Source: Clostridiales bacterium (GTDB taxonomy: Bacteria; Bacillota; Clostridia; Peptostreptococcales; JAAYPU01). Taken from it: 8,106 nucleotides of DNA. The stretch lies in assembly GCA_012519645.1 (NCBI GenBank), contig JAAYPU010000174.1, positions 1 through 8,106 on the forward strand, in the 5' to 3' direction. Of this stretch, positions 1 through 5,591 are shown piece after piece (the stretch's first letter is position 1; every line of letters begins with the position of its first letter). A program made the translations under genes and the position numbers. The notes beneath the pieces are model-generated. The model was given only the letters and a program-made list of their open reading frames with translations. It ran no database searches and was not told the origin of the DNA.

Positions 1-23
1 CACCCTGATGTTTTATCAGGGTG
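1..23. terminator. Hairpin at the left edge, probable terminator of the cupin gene
   Basis: A perfect 9-bp stem (CACCCTGAT at 1-9, ATCAGGGTG at 15-23) encloses a 5-base loop. It lies 11 bases beyond the stop codon of the minus-strand cupin gene, where a terminator is expected. The minus-strand U-run would fall left of base 1, so it cannot be checked. On the plus strand the hairpin is followed by a moderately T-rich stretch (CTTTATTATTT), so it may also end a plus-strand gene lying outside the window. Confidence 0.65.
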
Positions 24-33
24 CTTTATTATT

Positions 34-537
34 TCAGTCGATATGATGGCCTTCGGCAGCCTCTGAATCTGCCTTGGTTCTGTGAATTGTTCCGTGTGGA
101 TGCTGCGGCGGTGCATAAATTGAATAAAGCTTAAGGGGCTTGGTGCCGGTATTTAATAAATTGTGCCATGTGCCGGCAGGGATGATAAAAGCATAATCAT
201 CATTTACCCTTACCTGAAAATCCAGTCTGTCTCTTCTGTCTCCCATTTGAACAAGTCCTTGACCTTCTTCAACCCGAATAAATTGGTCAATATCGGGATG
301 CATTTCCAAACCTATATCTTCGCCGGCATTGATACTCATTAAAGTCAGCTGCAAGTGGTTTCCTGTCCATAATGCCGTACGGAAATTTGAATTCTGCTTT
401 GAAGCATCTTCTATATCAACAACAAATGGTGCAGGCCCATAATCCTTTAATGGAATTCTTTGCTTTGGAAGGCTTGGATAATACATGGATGTGTTAAACC
501 GGCAAGGATAGGGATACGGTTTATAGAAATTGTACAT
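34..537 (-). CDS. Single-domain cupin protein
   Basis: A 167-residue protein with one cupin beta-barrel domain, covering about residues 60-145. Cupin motif 1 is recognisable (GLEMHPDIDQFIRVEEG, residues 76-92) and motif 2 is clear (PAGTWHN, residues 120-126). His80 and His125 match two usual metal ligands. The second motif-1 histidine is Asp82 and the usual glutamate appears to be Gln85, so metal binding is probably altered. The first 20 residues are rich in Tyr and Pro and precede the barrel; no signal peptide or membrane segment is visible. The ATG has an AAAGGAATG-like ribosome binding site. The gene is divergent from the N-acetyltransferase gene, and a hairpin lies just past its stop. The substrate is unknown: small cupins include sugar-phosphate isomerases, dioxygenases and binding proteins, and nothing here chooses among them. 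A minus-strand TTGACA occurs at 607-602, but no good -10 sits at the right distance. Confidence 0.85.
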   Translation of the reverse strand: MYNFYKPYPYPCRFNTSMYYPSLPKQRIPLKDYGPAPFVVDIEDASKQNSNFRTALWTGNHLQLTLMSINAGEDIGLEMHPDIDQFIRVEEGQGLVQMGDRRDRLDFQVRVNDDYAFIIPAGTWHNLLNTGTKPLKLYSIYAPPQHPHGTIHRTKADSEAAEGHHID

Positions 538-650
538 AAGCTCATTCCTTTCGTAAGCAGCTAATTACTTATATGATTTATGCAAATAAAATGTTCCCCT
601 ATGTCAATTATGATATTTTTTCAGTTAAATCGTTTGCAACAAAACCTTGG

Positions 651-678
651 TGTTAAATATATTAAAATGTTGTATAAT
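651..678 (+). promoter_or_regulatory. Probable promoter of the N-acetyltransferase gene
   Basis: A perfect -10 hexamer TATAAT lies at 673-678. The best -35 at normal distance is poor (TGTTAA, 651-656, 16-base spacer); TTGGTG at 647-652 is closer to consensus but 20 bases away. Transcription would begin near 685, about 40 bases before the GTG start. That places the longer ORF start at 647 outside the message. Confidence 0.5.
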
Positions 679-724
679 ACTAATTGGTTGTTTAATCCTT
701 CAGCAAAATAAGGAGGTTATTTTT

Positions 725-1498
725 GTGTCAAATGTGCTTAATTTAGAGGATTATTTTAATAGAATCAGTTATACAGGAAGAACAGACGTATCATATGAGA
801 CATTATATGAATTACATTTAGCACATGCGTTGAATGTGCCATTTGAAAATTTAGACATTCATAATAATAAACCAATTACTCTTGATATAGAATCTTTGTT
901 TGAAAAGATCATTGAAAACAAAAGAGGAGGTTACTGTTATGAAATGAACAGCTTGTTTTCTTTTGTTTTAAAAAAATTGGGATTTCAGGTGACAGACTTG
1001 CTGGCAAGGATGACGAAGGACGGTGTTAATTATGGCGGTAAGTCACACCAAATCATTATAGTGGAATTGGATGGCAGAAAATATCTGGCTGATGTAGGCT
1101 GCGGAGTAAATGGCATTGTAGCTCCTTTATTATTGGAGGAAGGGACGGAACAGCAACAGTTTAGCTATAAATATAGAATAAAAACAGATGAAGAGTATGG
1201 ATATGTTCTTCAATTTAAAATTGGCAATGACGAGTATAAATCTTTATATAGTTTTATACCGGACCAGCGATGTTATCCAATGGATTTTATAATGGCTAAT
1301 CATTTTTCATCGACCTATCCAAGTTCTCTATACGCGACTAAAAAGTTTTGCACTATTCCAACAAAAGAAGGAAGAATCACATTGACTGATGAGCATCTTA
1401 AGATATTGAACAATGGAAAACTAACTGAAACAAAAGTGGAAAGTGATGAGGAATTTAATAAGCTGCTAAAAAAATATTTTCCGATGCTGGCACAATGA
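725..1498 (+). CDS. nat: Arylamine N-acetyltransferase
   Basis: A 257-residue cytoplasmic enzyme of the NAT family, which transfers an acetyl (or other acyl) group from acyl-CoA to arylamines or arylhydrazines through a cysteine intermediate. The papain-like triad is complete: Cys71 in RGGYCYEMN, His108 in GGKSHQ and Asp123 in LADVGCG, at nearly the same positions as in characterised bacterial NATs. The family motif PFENLDI lies at residues 39-45. The length is slightly below the usual 260-280 residues. I chose the GTG at 725 because AGGAGG (711-716) precedes it by 8 bases and the protein then begins like other NATs; the frame is open from a TTG at 647, but that lies upstream of the -10. It appears to be a single-gene unit, with a terminator at 1613-1647. 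The natural substrate cannot be told from sequence; the role may be detoxification or secondary metabolism. Confidence 0.93.
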   Translation: MSNVLNLEDYFNRISYTGRTDVSYETLYELHLAHALNVPFENLDIHNNKPITLDIESLFEKIIENKRGGYCYEMNSLFSFVLKKLGFQVTDLLARMTKDGVNYGGKSHQIIIVELDGRKYLADVGCGVNGIVAPLLLEEGTEQQQFSYKYRIKTDEEYGYVLQFKIGNDEYKSLYSFIPDQRCYPMDFIMANHFSSTYPSSLYATKKFCTIPTKEGRITLTDEHLKILNNGKLTETKVESDEEFNKLLKKYFPMLAQ

Positions 1499-1566
1499 GA
1501 AAATTTTATGAATTATCTTTCCTCAAATTAAGAATTAAGAATTAATAGTCAAGGAAATTTTATGCA
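1499..1566 (+). repeat. A+T-rich repeat, copy A, downstream of nat
   Basis: GAAAATTTTATG (1499-1510) recurs in near-identical form as GGAAATTTTATG (1553-1564). Between them lies a tandem AATTAAG-type run (about 1526-1545). TTTCCT (1518-1523) and AGGAAA (1552-1557) form an inverted pair around that run. The order of a TTAAT-rich run followed by GGAAATTTT is shared with 5387-5446. No coding potential is seen. It may be a small dispersed intergenic element, or simply A+T-rich sequence with chance similarity. Confidence 0.4.
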
Positions 1567-1612
1567 TAGTATTTCAAAAGCAAACCTTAAAAAGTAAATA
1601 GATTTTGGCAAG

Positions 1613-1647
1613 AAAACATCTGAAAAACAAAATCAGGGTGTTTTTTT
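1613..1647 (+). terminator. Rho-independent terminator of the N-acetyltransferase gene
   Basis: AAAACATCTGA (1613-1623) pairs with TCAGGGTGTTTT (1633-1644), with one bulged G and one T-G pair. A run of seven T follows the GC part (1641-1647). It lies about 115 bases beyond the nat stop and before the stress-protein gene, so it separates the two units. Confidence 0.7.
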
Positions 1648-1715
1648 GTTTAGGAAGGAAAAATAACGGTATATAAAGAATAAATAAGTTGATTTATTTT
1701 AAAGGAGGTCCTGAC

Positions 1716-2153
1716 ATGAAAAAAATATTAATTCCTATTGATGGTTCGGAATGCTCTTATAGAGCTATGCAAAAAGGAAAAGAAATTGCTGAGGCCTTTG
1801 ACAGTGATATAGTATTACTTAATGTAAATGCTTGGGTACCTTTTATTGACGAAATAAATGTTGAGAATATTGCTCAGATGGCTGAAAAATCGCGTGAAGA
1901 ATCTGAAGAACTTTTAATTGAAGCAAAAAAATATTTTAAAGACAGAAAGGATAGCGTAACAGTTAAAACAATAGATACAGTATCGCTTACCGGTGAAGTA
2001 GGCAAAACTATTGTGCAATTCGCTGAAGAAAATGGCATCGACTTAATAGTGATTGGACATCGCGGACGTTCCGGGTTAGACAGGCTGATAATGGGAAGTG
2101 TAACTATGAAAGTACTGAATTATGTGGACGTTCCTGTATTGGTCGTTAAATAA
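1716..2153 (+). CDS. Universal stress protein, UspA family, ATP-binding type
   Basis: A 145-residue, one-domain universal stress protein, the usual length for the family. The N-terminal strand carries IDGSE (Asp9), which contacts the adenine in nucleotide-binding members. The C-terminal half has the full nucleotide loop G-2x-G-9x-G-S (Gly114, Gly117, Gly127, Ser128), so this is the ATP-binding class, like MJ0577, rather than the non-binding UspA class. Such proteins form cytoplasmic dimers and help cells survive starvation or stress; the biochemical action here is unknown. The ATG at 1716 is preceded by AAAGGAGG (1701-1708). The frame extends back to a TTG at 1689, but that would place the ribosome binding site inside the gene. 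The gene has its own terminator at 2179-2210 and the preceding gene is terminated, so it is probably monocistronic. A TATAAA at 1672-1677 could be its -10, but I see no convincing -35. Confidence 0.93.
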   Translation: MKKILIPIDGSECSYRAMQKGKEIAEAFDSDIVLLNVNAWVPFIDEINVENIAQMAEKSREESEELLIEAKKYFKDRKDSVTVKTIDTVSLTGEVGKTIVQFAEENGIDLIVIGHRGRSGLDRLIMGSVTMKVLNYVDVPVLVVK

Positions 2154-2178
2154 AAGAAAAAATAATCAAAATAATTTT

Positions 2179-2210
2179 AAAACATCCCGATTGTTTTCGG
2201 GATGTTTTTT
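2179..2210 (+). terminator. Strong Rho-independent terminator of the universal stress protein gene
   Basis: A perfect 12-bp stem (AAAACATCCCGA at 2179-2190, TCGGGATGTTTT at 2197-2208) with a 6-base loop ends in a six-base T-run (2205-2210). It begins 25 bases after the stop codon. Confidence 0.92.
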
Positions 2211-2274
2211 AAATAAAATAATAACAAATATTTATATTTTAATAGCAGAGAACATTAATATTCTTGTTTATGTG

Positions 2275-2302
2275 TTTATGAAACTTCTGCAGATGATATA
2301 AT
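2275..2302 (+). promoter_or_regulatory. Probable extended -10 promoter of the membrane protein gene
   Basis: TGATATAAT (2294-2302) is a perfect -10 with the TG of an extended -10. The -35 at correct spacing is weak (TTTATG, 2275-2280, 16-base spacer), as is common for extended -10 promoters. Transcription would start near 2309, about 37 bases before the GTG start. Confidence 0.5.
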
Positions 2303-2345
2303 ATGATATTATTAAAATTTCATTGGTAGAAAGGAATATTCTTTT

Positions 2346-2906
2346 GTGGAAAAAAAATTTAATTTATCTAAATTTAAGATTGGATTAAGAACGATAAAAA
2401 CAGCAGTCGCAGTGTTTTTATGCCTTATATTGCAGCTGCTGCTGCCTATGAGTATGCATGATGCGTTTTATGCGTGCATTGCGGCAGTCGTTGTTATGCG
2501 TGAGACGGCAAAAGAATCATTAACATCCGGAACAAATAGATTTTTAGGAACTCTGATAGGAGGGTTCATAGGTTTTTTATTGATCAATATAAGAACAGGG
2601 ATTCCTTATTACAATGAATGGCTGTATATTTTGCTTGTACCTCTTGGAGTTTTAGTATGCATATACACTTGTGTCCACTTAAAAAGGGAAGATACTGTAG
2701 TGATTTGCAGTGTTGTATTTATAGGGATTGCCATGGATCCGACCTTGAATCCTAAACACACTTTGTCCTATGTCTTTTATAGGGTAGTATTAACTTCTTT
2801 AGGCATTGTAATAGCAACATTAATCAATAAATATTTTTTCCCATATAGCGGTGCCGGCGAAATTGAAGGAGAACAGGAAGATAAGCAGGAAGACAGAAGC
2901 AAATAA
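2346..2906 (+). CDS. Aromatic acid exporter family (FUSC-like) membrane protein, short form
   Basis: A 186-residue integral membrane protein with about six hydrophobic segments (near residues 18-33, 39-51, 66-82, 92-110, 117-130 and 143-163) and a hydrophilic, Glu/Lys/Asp-rich tail from about 170. The order RETAKES...NRFLGTLIGGFIG (residues 52-76) resembles the ArAE_1/FUSC N-terminal membrane module found in Gram-positive YgaE/YqjA-type proteins and in aromatic carboxylic acid efflux proteins. Larger relatives carry a soluble domain or a second membrane half; here only one membrane module is present, so a working pore would have to be oligomeric. The GTG at 2346 follows GAAAGGA (2329-2335) by 10 bases. 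The gene ends in tandem stops (TAATAG). No terminator lies between it and the endopeptidase gene 73 bases downstream, so read-through is possible. Family assignment is fairly sure; the transported substrate is not known. Confidence 0.75.
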   Translation: MEKKFNLSKFKIGLRTIKTAVAVFLCLILQLLLPMSMHDAFYACIAAVVVMRETAKESLTSGTNRFLGTLIGGFIGFLLINIRTGIPYYNEWLYILLVPLGVLVCIYTCVHLKREDTVVICSVVFIGIAMDPTLNPKHTLSYVFYRVVLTSLGIVIATLINKYFFPYSGAGEIEGEQEDKQEDRSK

Positions 2907-2920
2907 TAGCAAAAACATGA

Positions 2921-2972
2921 CCTCCTAAATACAATAAAGTAGAAGTTTTTTATCTGCTGATAAGATAGGAGG
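2921..2972 (+). promoter_or_regulatory. Leader inverted repeat that can pair with the endopeptidase ribosome binding site
   Basis: CCTCCTA (2921-2927) is perfectly complementary to TAGGAGG (2966-2972), the Shine-Dalgarno sequence of the following gene. A smaller hairpin is nested inside: TTATC (2950-2954) and GATAA (2959-2963) around a TGCT loop. In any transcript beginning upstream of 2921 the ribosome binding site could be masked. Regulatory use is inference; the complementarity is plain in the sequence. Confidence 0.4.
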
Positions 2973-2979
2973 AAAAAAG

Positions 2980-4251
2980 TTGAGAATTTTAAGATTAGGG
3001 TCCAGAGGGACCGACGTCATGGAAATTCAAGGACTGCTGGCGAGAATTGGCTATAAGCCCGGCCCCATAGATGGTATTTTCGGGGAACAAACCCGGCAGG
3101 CTGTTATTGATTTTCAGAGGAATAATGGTTTGACACCGGACGGGGTTATTGGTCCTGCAACCTATAGAATATTAAATCCGCTTCTTTTAGGCTATGATAC
3201 TTATGTTGTTCAGCCGGGAGATACACTATGGAGAATAGCTCAAAAATATTATACAACTGTGTCGCGAATTATGACAGCAAATCCGGGGATCGATCCATAT
3301 AGGCTGAGAATAGGTCAAAGATTGACAGTGCCCTTTGGTATTGATGTTGTCGACACCAATATCGCATATAATTATGAGGTGTTAGAGAGAGATATTGCCG
3401 GACTAAAGGCGAGATATCCATTTATAGAAACCGGATCGGCAGGGCAAAGTGTATTGGGGAGAAATCTTTATTATCTGAAATTAGGCAACGGGCCGAATAA
3501 AGTATTTTATAACGGTGGGATTCACTCGCTGGAATGGCTGCCTGTTCCCGTATTAATGAAATGGATAGAAAACTTTTCTTCAGCCTATGCAGTGAGCAGA
3601 AACATCAGAGGATATGATGTAAGGTCTATATGGGATCAAAGCACCATATACATTATACCTATGGTAAATCCCGATGGTATAGATATTGTACTTAATGGAC
3701 CACAGCCGGATAACCCTTACTATAACCAATTATTGGAGTGGAACGATACCGGAAGACCTTTCTCGCAGGTGTGGAATGCCAATACTCGAGGCGTGGACTT
3801 AAATCATAACTACGATGCCCTTTGGTATGAATACCAACAATTAGCAGAGGAATTAGGATATGGTCAACCGGGGCCTACAAGATATCCCGGACCAAGCCCT
3901 GAGTCAGAACCTGAAACTCAAGCCATAGTAAAATTTATAAGAGAGCATGACTTTAGACTGATAATTGCATATCACAGCCAAGGGCAGGTTATATACTGGA
4001 ATTTTCAAAACTTAGCACCGCCGGTTGCGAGGACAATAGGAGAAATGTTTTCAAATGTCAGTGGGTATGCATTAGATGAAACTACGGGTACAGCAGCATA
4101 CTCAGGTATGAAGGACTGGTTTATACAAGAATACAGAAGGCCCGGATATACCATAGAAACCGGATTAGGTGTCAATCCGCTGCCTATTTCACAAATACCG
4201 CAGATATATGATGAGAATGAAGAGCTGCTTTTGCTGGCTGCAGTAGTATAA
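2980..4251 (+). CDS. Gamma-D-glutamyl-L-diamino acid endopeptidase (PG-binding + LysM + peptidase M14)
   Basis: A 423-residue zinc peptidase predicted to cut the gamma-D-Glu to diaminopimelate bond of peptidoglycan stem peptides. Residues 1-66 are a peptidoglycan-binding domain (LGSRGTDVMEIQ, GIFGEQTRQAVIDFQ). Residues 74-118 are a LysM repeat (YVVQPGDTLWRIAQKYY...RLRIGQRLTVP). Residues 125-423 are the M14 catalytic domain. Zinc ligands are His182 and Glu185 (HSLE) and His332 (AYHSQG); the catalytic glutamate is Glu393 (IETG). VDLNHNY (272-278) has His276 where carboxypeptidase A has its C-terminus-binding Arg, as in the M14C endopeptidases. Domain order matches endopeptidase I of Bacillus sphaericus, a sporulation enzyme. 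No signal peptide is seen, so it probably acts inside the sporulating or lysing cell, or on recycled peptides. The start is TTG with AGGAGG seven bases upstream. A bidirectional terminator follows. AATACAAT (2928-2935) resembles a sigma-E -10, but the -35 is poor. Confidence 0.9.
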   Translation: MRILRLGSRGTDVMEIQGLLARIGYKPGPIDGIFGEQTRQAVIDFQRNNGLTPDGVIGPATYRILNPLLLGYDTYVVQPGDTLWRIAQKYYTTVSRIMTANPGIDPYRLRIGQRLTVPFGIDVVDTNIAYNYEVLERDIAGLKARYPFIETGSAGQSVLGRNLYYLKLGNGPNKVFYNGGIHSLEWLPVPVLMKWIENFSSAYAVSRNIRGYDVRSIWDQSTIYIIPMVNPDGIDIVLNGPQPDNPYYNQLLEWNDTGRPFSQVWNANTRGVDLNHNYDALWYEYQQLAEELGYGQPGPTRYPGPSPESEPETQAIVKFIREHDFRLIIAYHSQGQVIYWNFQNLAPPVARTIGEMFSNVSGYALDETTGTAAYSGMKDWFIQEYRRPGYTIETGLGVNPLPISQIPQIYDENEELLLLAAVV

Positions 4252-4253
4252 AT

Positions 4254-4288
4254 AAAAAACTGTTCTTGGAAAAAAGAACAGTTTTTTT
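4254..4288. terminator. Bidirectional terminator between the convergent endopeptidase and HD genes
   Basis: A 14-bp stem (AAAAAACTGTTCTT at 4254-4267, AAGAACAGTTTTTT at 4274-4287) has a 6-base loop. It has a T-run on the plus strand (4282-4288) and an equivalent one on the minus strand from the A-run at 4254-4259. It begins 3 bases after the endopeptidase stop and 7 bases past the HD stop on the other strand, so it serves both. Confidence 0.93.
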
Positions 4289-4294
4289 AAGAAA

Positions 4295-4843
4295 CTATAA
4301 TCCGATTTCTGCTGCGGCCGTACGCATACCAAGTATACATTTGTTGATAACGTCATCCAGCTCCATATTAAGGTTTTGGCAGCCTTGCAGAATAACATTG
4401 CGATTGACACCTGCTGCAAAAGCCTTGTCCTTAAATTTCTTTTTTACGCTTTTAACTTCGATATCCATGACAGATTTGGAAGGACGCATAAGTGCTGCGG
4501 CTCCAATGAGACCTGTCAATTCGTCTATTGCATATAGAACCTTTTCCATGTAAAGTTTTGGCTCTGCATCTACAACAAGTCCATGTCCATGGCTTATGAC
4601 GGAATATATAAAAGCATCATCATAGCCTGCTTCTTTTAATAATTCAGGTGCTTTTTTACAATGCTCTTCAGGATACATTTCATAATCGATATCATGCAAT
4701 AGGCCGACGGCACCCCAATATTCTGCATCTTCTCCTGCTTCTTCAGCAAAATAACGCATAACGGCTTCTACTGCTATCCCATGGCGTATCAGAGCGTCAC
4801 TTTTATTATACTGTTTTAAAACAGACATTGCTTTTTCTCTCAT
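4295..4843 (-). CDS. Single-domain HD (HDIG-type) metal-dependent phosphohydrolase
   Basis: A 182-residue HD-superfamily protein. The metal-binding set is present: His21 (RHGIAV), His50-Asp51 (LLHDID) and Asp107 (AIDELTG), with His85 and His87 (SHGHG) as further likely ligands in the order H...HD...H...H...D. HD proteins hydrolyse phosphate esters, often of nucleotides or nucleotide second messengers; the substrate cannot be read from this sequence. No sensor, transmembrane or synthetase domain is attached, so it is neither a RelA/SpoT nor an HD-GYP protein. The ATG at 4843 is preceded on its strand by AGAAAGAAGG at good spacing. It lies 52 bases downstream of the YbaK-like gene on the same strand with no terminator between, so the two are probably co-transcribed. 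The link may be functional or merely positional. Confidence 0.88.
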   Translation of the reverse strand: MREKAMSVLKQYNKSDALIRHGIAVEAVMRYFAEEAGEDAEYWGAVGLLHDIDYEMYPEEHCKKAPELLKEAGYDDAFIYSVISHGHGLVVDAEPKLYMEKVLYAIDELTGLIGAAALMRPSKSVMDIEVKSVKKKFKDKAFAAGVNRNVILQGCQNLNMELDDVINKCILGMRTAAAEIGL

Positions 4844-4895
4844 TCTAGAACCTTCTTTCTCAATATTAATTTTTGATGGACTTCAATTTCCTCAT

Positions 4896-5366
4896 TTATT
4901 CCCATCCCTTGCAGACATCGACCCATGAAGAATAATTTGAATATTTTTCGAGTTCTTCGATGGTTAATTCAATGGCGCTGTTACTGCTTCCGCAAGCAGG
5001 AAACACTGTGCTAAATCTTTTCAATGATTTGTCAAGGTACACAGTAACACCTTCATTGATTCCAAAAGGGCAGATACCGCCGATAGCATGTCCTGTCAGC
5101 TCTATGGCTTCATCAGGGCTAAGCATTTTAGCTTTTGTTAAAAATTGAGCCTTGTATTTAGAATTATCAATTTTTGCATCCCCGGCAGCCACCACTAATA
5201 TAGCCTTACCATCCACCATGAAGGATAATGATTTAGCAATTCTTTCAGGCTCACAGCCGACGGCCTGTGCCGCTAATTCGACAGTAGCACTTGAAACATT
5301 AAATTCGAGTATTCTATCTGTCATATCCCATTGTTTAAAATATTCTCGTACTTTTTCTATTGCCAT
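4896..5366 (-). CDS. YbaK/EbsC family aminoacyl-tRNA editing-domain protein
   Basis: A 156-residue free-standing editing domain of the YbaK/ProX (INS) superfamily, which hydrolyses mischarged aminoacyl-tRNA such as Cys-tRNA(Pro) or Ala-tRNA(Pro). Recognisable elements are Lys45 in AKSLSF, the usual conserved lysine; AGDAKIDNSKYK (61-72); GGICPFGI (96-103), forming the substrate-pocket loop; and the C-terminal PACGSSNSAIELT (123-135). The length is typical. The IGGICPFG variant fits the broad YbaK/EbsC branch, where many members have untested specificity, so Cys-tRNA(Pro) deacylase is a family-level guess. The protein is cytoplasmic, with no signal peptide. The ATG at 5366 follows TGGAGGAATT on its strand. 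It is the first gene of a likely two-gene transcript with the HD gene, driven by the promoter at 5497-5469, and its leader of roughly 95 bases contains an inverted repeat. Confidence 0.9.
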   Translation of the reverse strand: MAIEKVREYFKQWDMTDRILEFNVSSATVELAAQAVGCEPERIAKSLSFMVDGKAILVVAAGDAKIDNSKYKAQFLTKAKMLSPDEAIELTGHAIGGICPFGINEGVTVYLDKSLKRFSTVFPACGSSNSAIELTIEELEKYSNYSSWVDVCKGWE

Positions 5367-5386
5367 GATAATTCCTCCATAAGATT

Positions 5387-5446
5387 TAATTAATAATTAA
5401 TAATGAATAATTATTGTGAGGAAATTTTTATAAATTAAATTTCTTC
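5387..5446. repeat. A+T-rich repeat, copy B, with inverted repeat in the YbaK leader
   Basis: A run of AATTAAT units (about 5387-5407) is followed by GAGGAAATTT (5418-5427). That segment pairs with AAATTTCTTC (5437-5446) over 10 positions, one of them a G-T pair, around a 9-base loop. A further AAATTTTCCTC at 5496-5506 is again complementary to the first arm. The arrangement of a TTAAT-rich run followed by GGAAATTTT is shared with 1525-1563. It lies between the predicted transcription start and the start codon of the YbaK-like gene, so it would be part of that mRNA leader. Confidence 0.4.
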
Positions 5447-5468
5447 GATTAGAGATCCTCATTTAATA

Positions 5469-5497
5469 ATTATACGAAATAAATTAAAAATCTTCAA
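5469..5497 (-). promoter_or_regulatory. Promoter of the YbaK-HD gene pair
   Basis: On the minus strand, TTGAAG (5497-5492, four of six consensus bases) is separated by exactly 17 bases from a perfect TATAAT (5474-5469). The start point would be near 5462, giving a leader of about 95 bases before the ATG at 5366. This is the best vegetative (sigma-A type) promoter in the window. Confidence 0.65.
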
Positions 5498-5549
5498 ATT
5501 TTCCTCTGAACTAAAAAATTTTATTTTATTTTAAAAAAAGAATTCAGCG

Positions 5550-5565
5550 GTGCTATATTTAGCAC
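5550..5565. promoter_or_regulatory. 16-base palindrome, candidate operator of the c-di-GMP gene
   Basis: GTGCTATATTTAGCAC contains 6-bp perfect arms around a TATT centre. It ends 17 bases before the extended -10 and overlaps the position where a -35 would sit. Its left half, GTGCTATA, recurs over that -10 (5582-5589). This is a plausible binding site for a dimeric regulator. The T-run after it is absent, so it is not a terminator. Confidence 0.4.
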
Positions 5566-5582
5566 AATTAATAAAGCTAATG

Positions 5583-5591
5583 TGCTATAAT
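5583..5591 (+). promoter_or_regulatory. Extended -10 promoter of the c-di-GMP signalling gene
   Basis: TGCTATAAT (5583-5591) is a perfect -10 with a TG at the extended position. No good -35 exists at 17-base spacing, where the palindrome's right arm lies instead. Transcription would begin near 5598, giving a leader of about 97 bases. Confidence 0.5.

Noticed and set aside
602..607. Minus-strand TTGACA as a cupin promoter
   Set aside because: The -35 is perfect, but no acceptable -10 lies 16-18 bases downstream. TATAAG occurs too far away (28-base spacing), so I do not call a promoter.
647..724. Upstream extension of the N-acetyltransferase with a hydrophobic N-terminus
   Set aside because: The extra 26 codons start at a TTG lying before the predicted -10, have no ribosome binding site, and the AGGAGG at 711-716 correctly serves the GTG at 725. 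The apparent membrane segment is a by-product.
1526..1545. CRISPR-like or satellite repeats in the AATTAAG run
   Set aside because: The units are 7-8 bases with no spacers. They are too short and simple to be a CRISPR array.
1689..1715. Nine-codon N-terminal extension of the universal stress protein
   Set aside because: It would place the strong AAAGGAGG inside the gene, and the family starts at the lysine-rich MKKILIPIDGS.
4266..4553. Plus-strand open frame overlapping the HD gene
   Set aside because: It is antisense to a convincing HD protein and begins within the terminator hairpin. The frames at 4960-5148 and 5152-5382 are likewise antisense to the YbaK-like gene.
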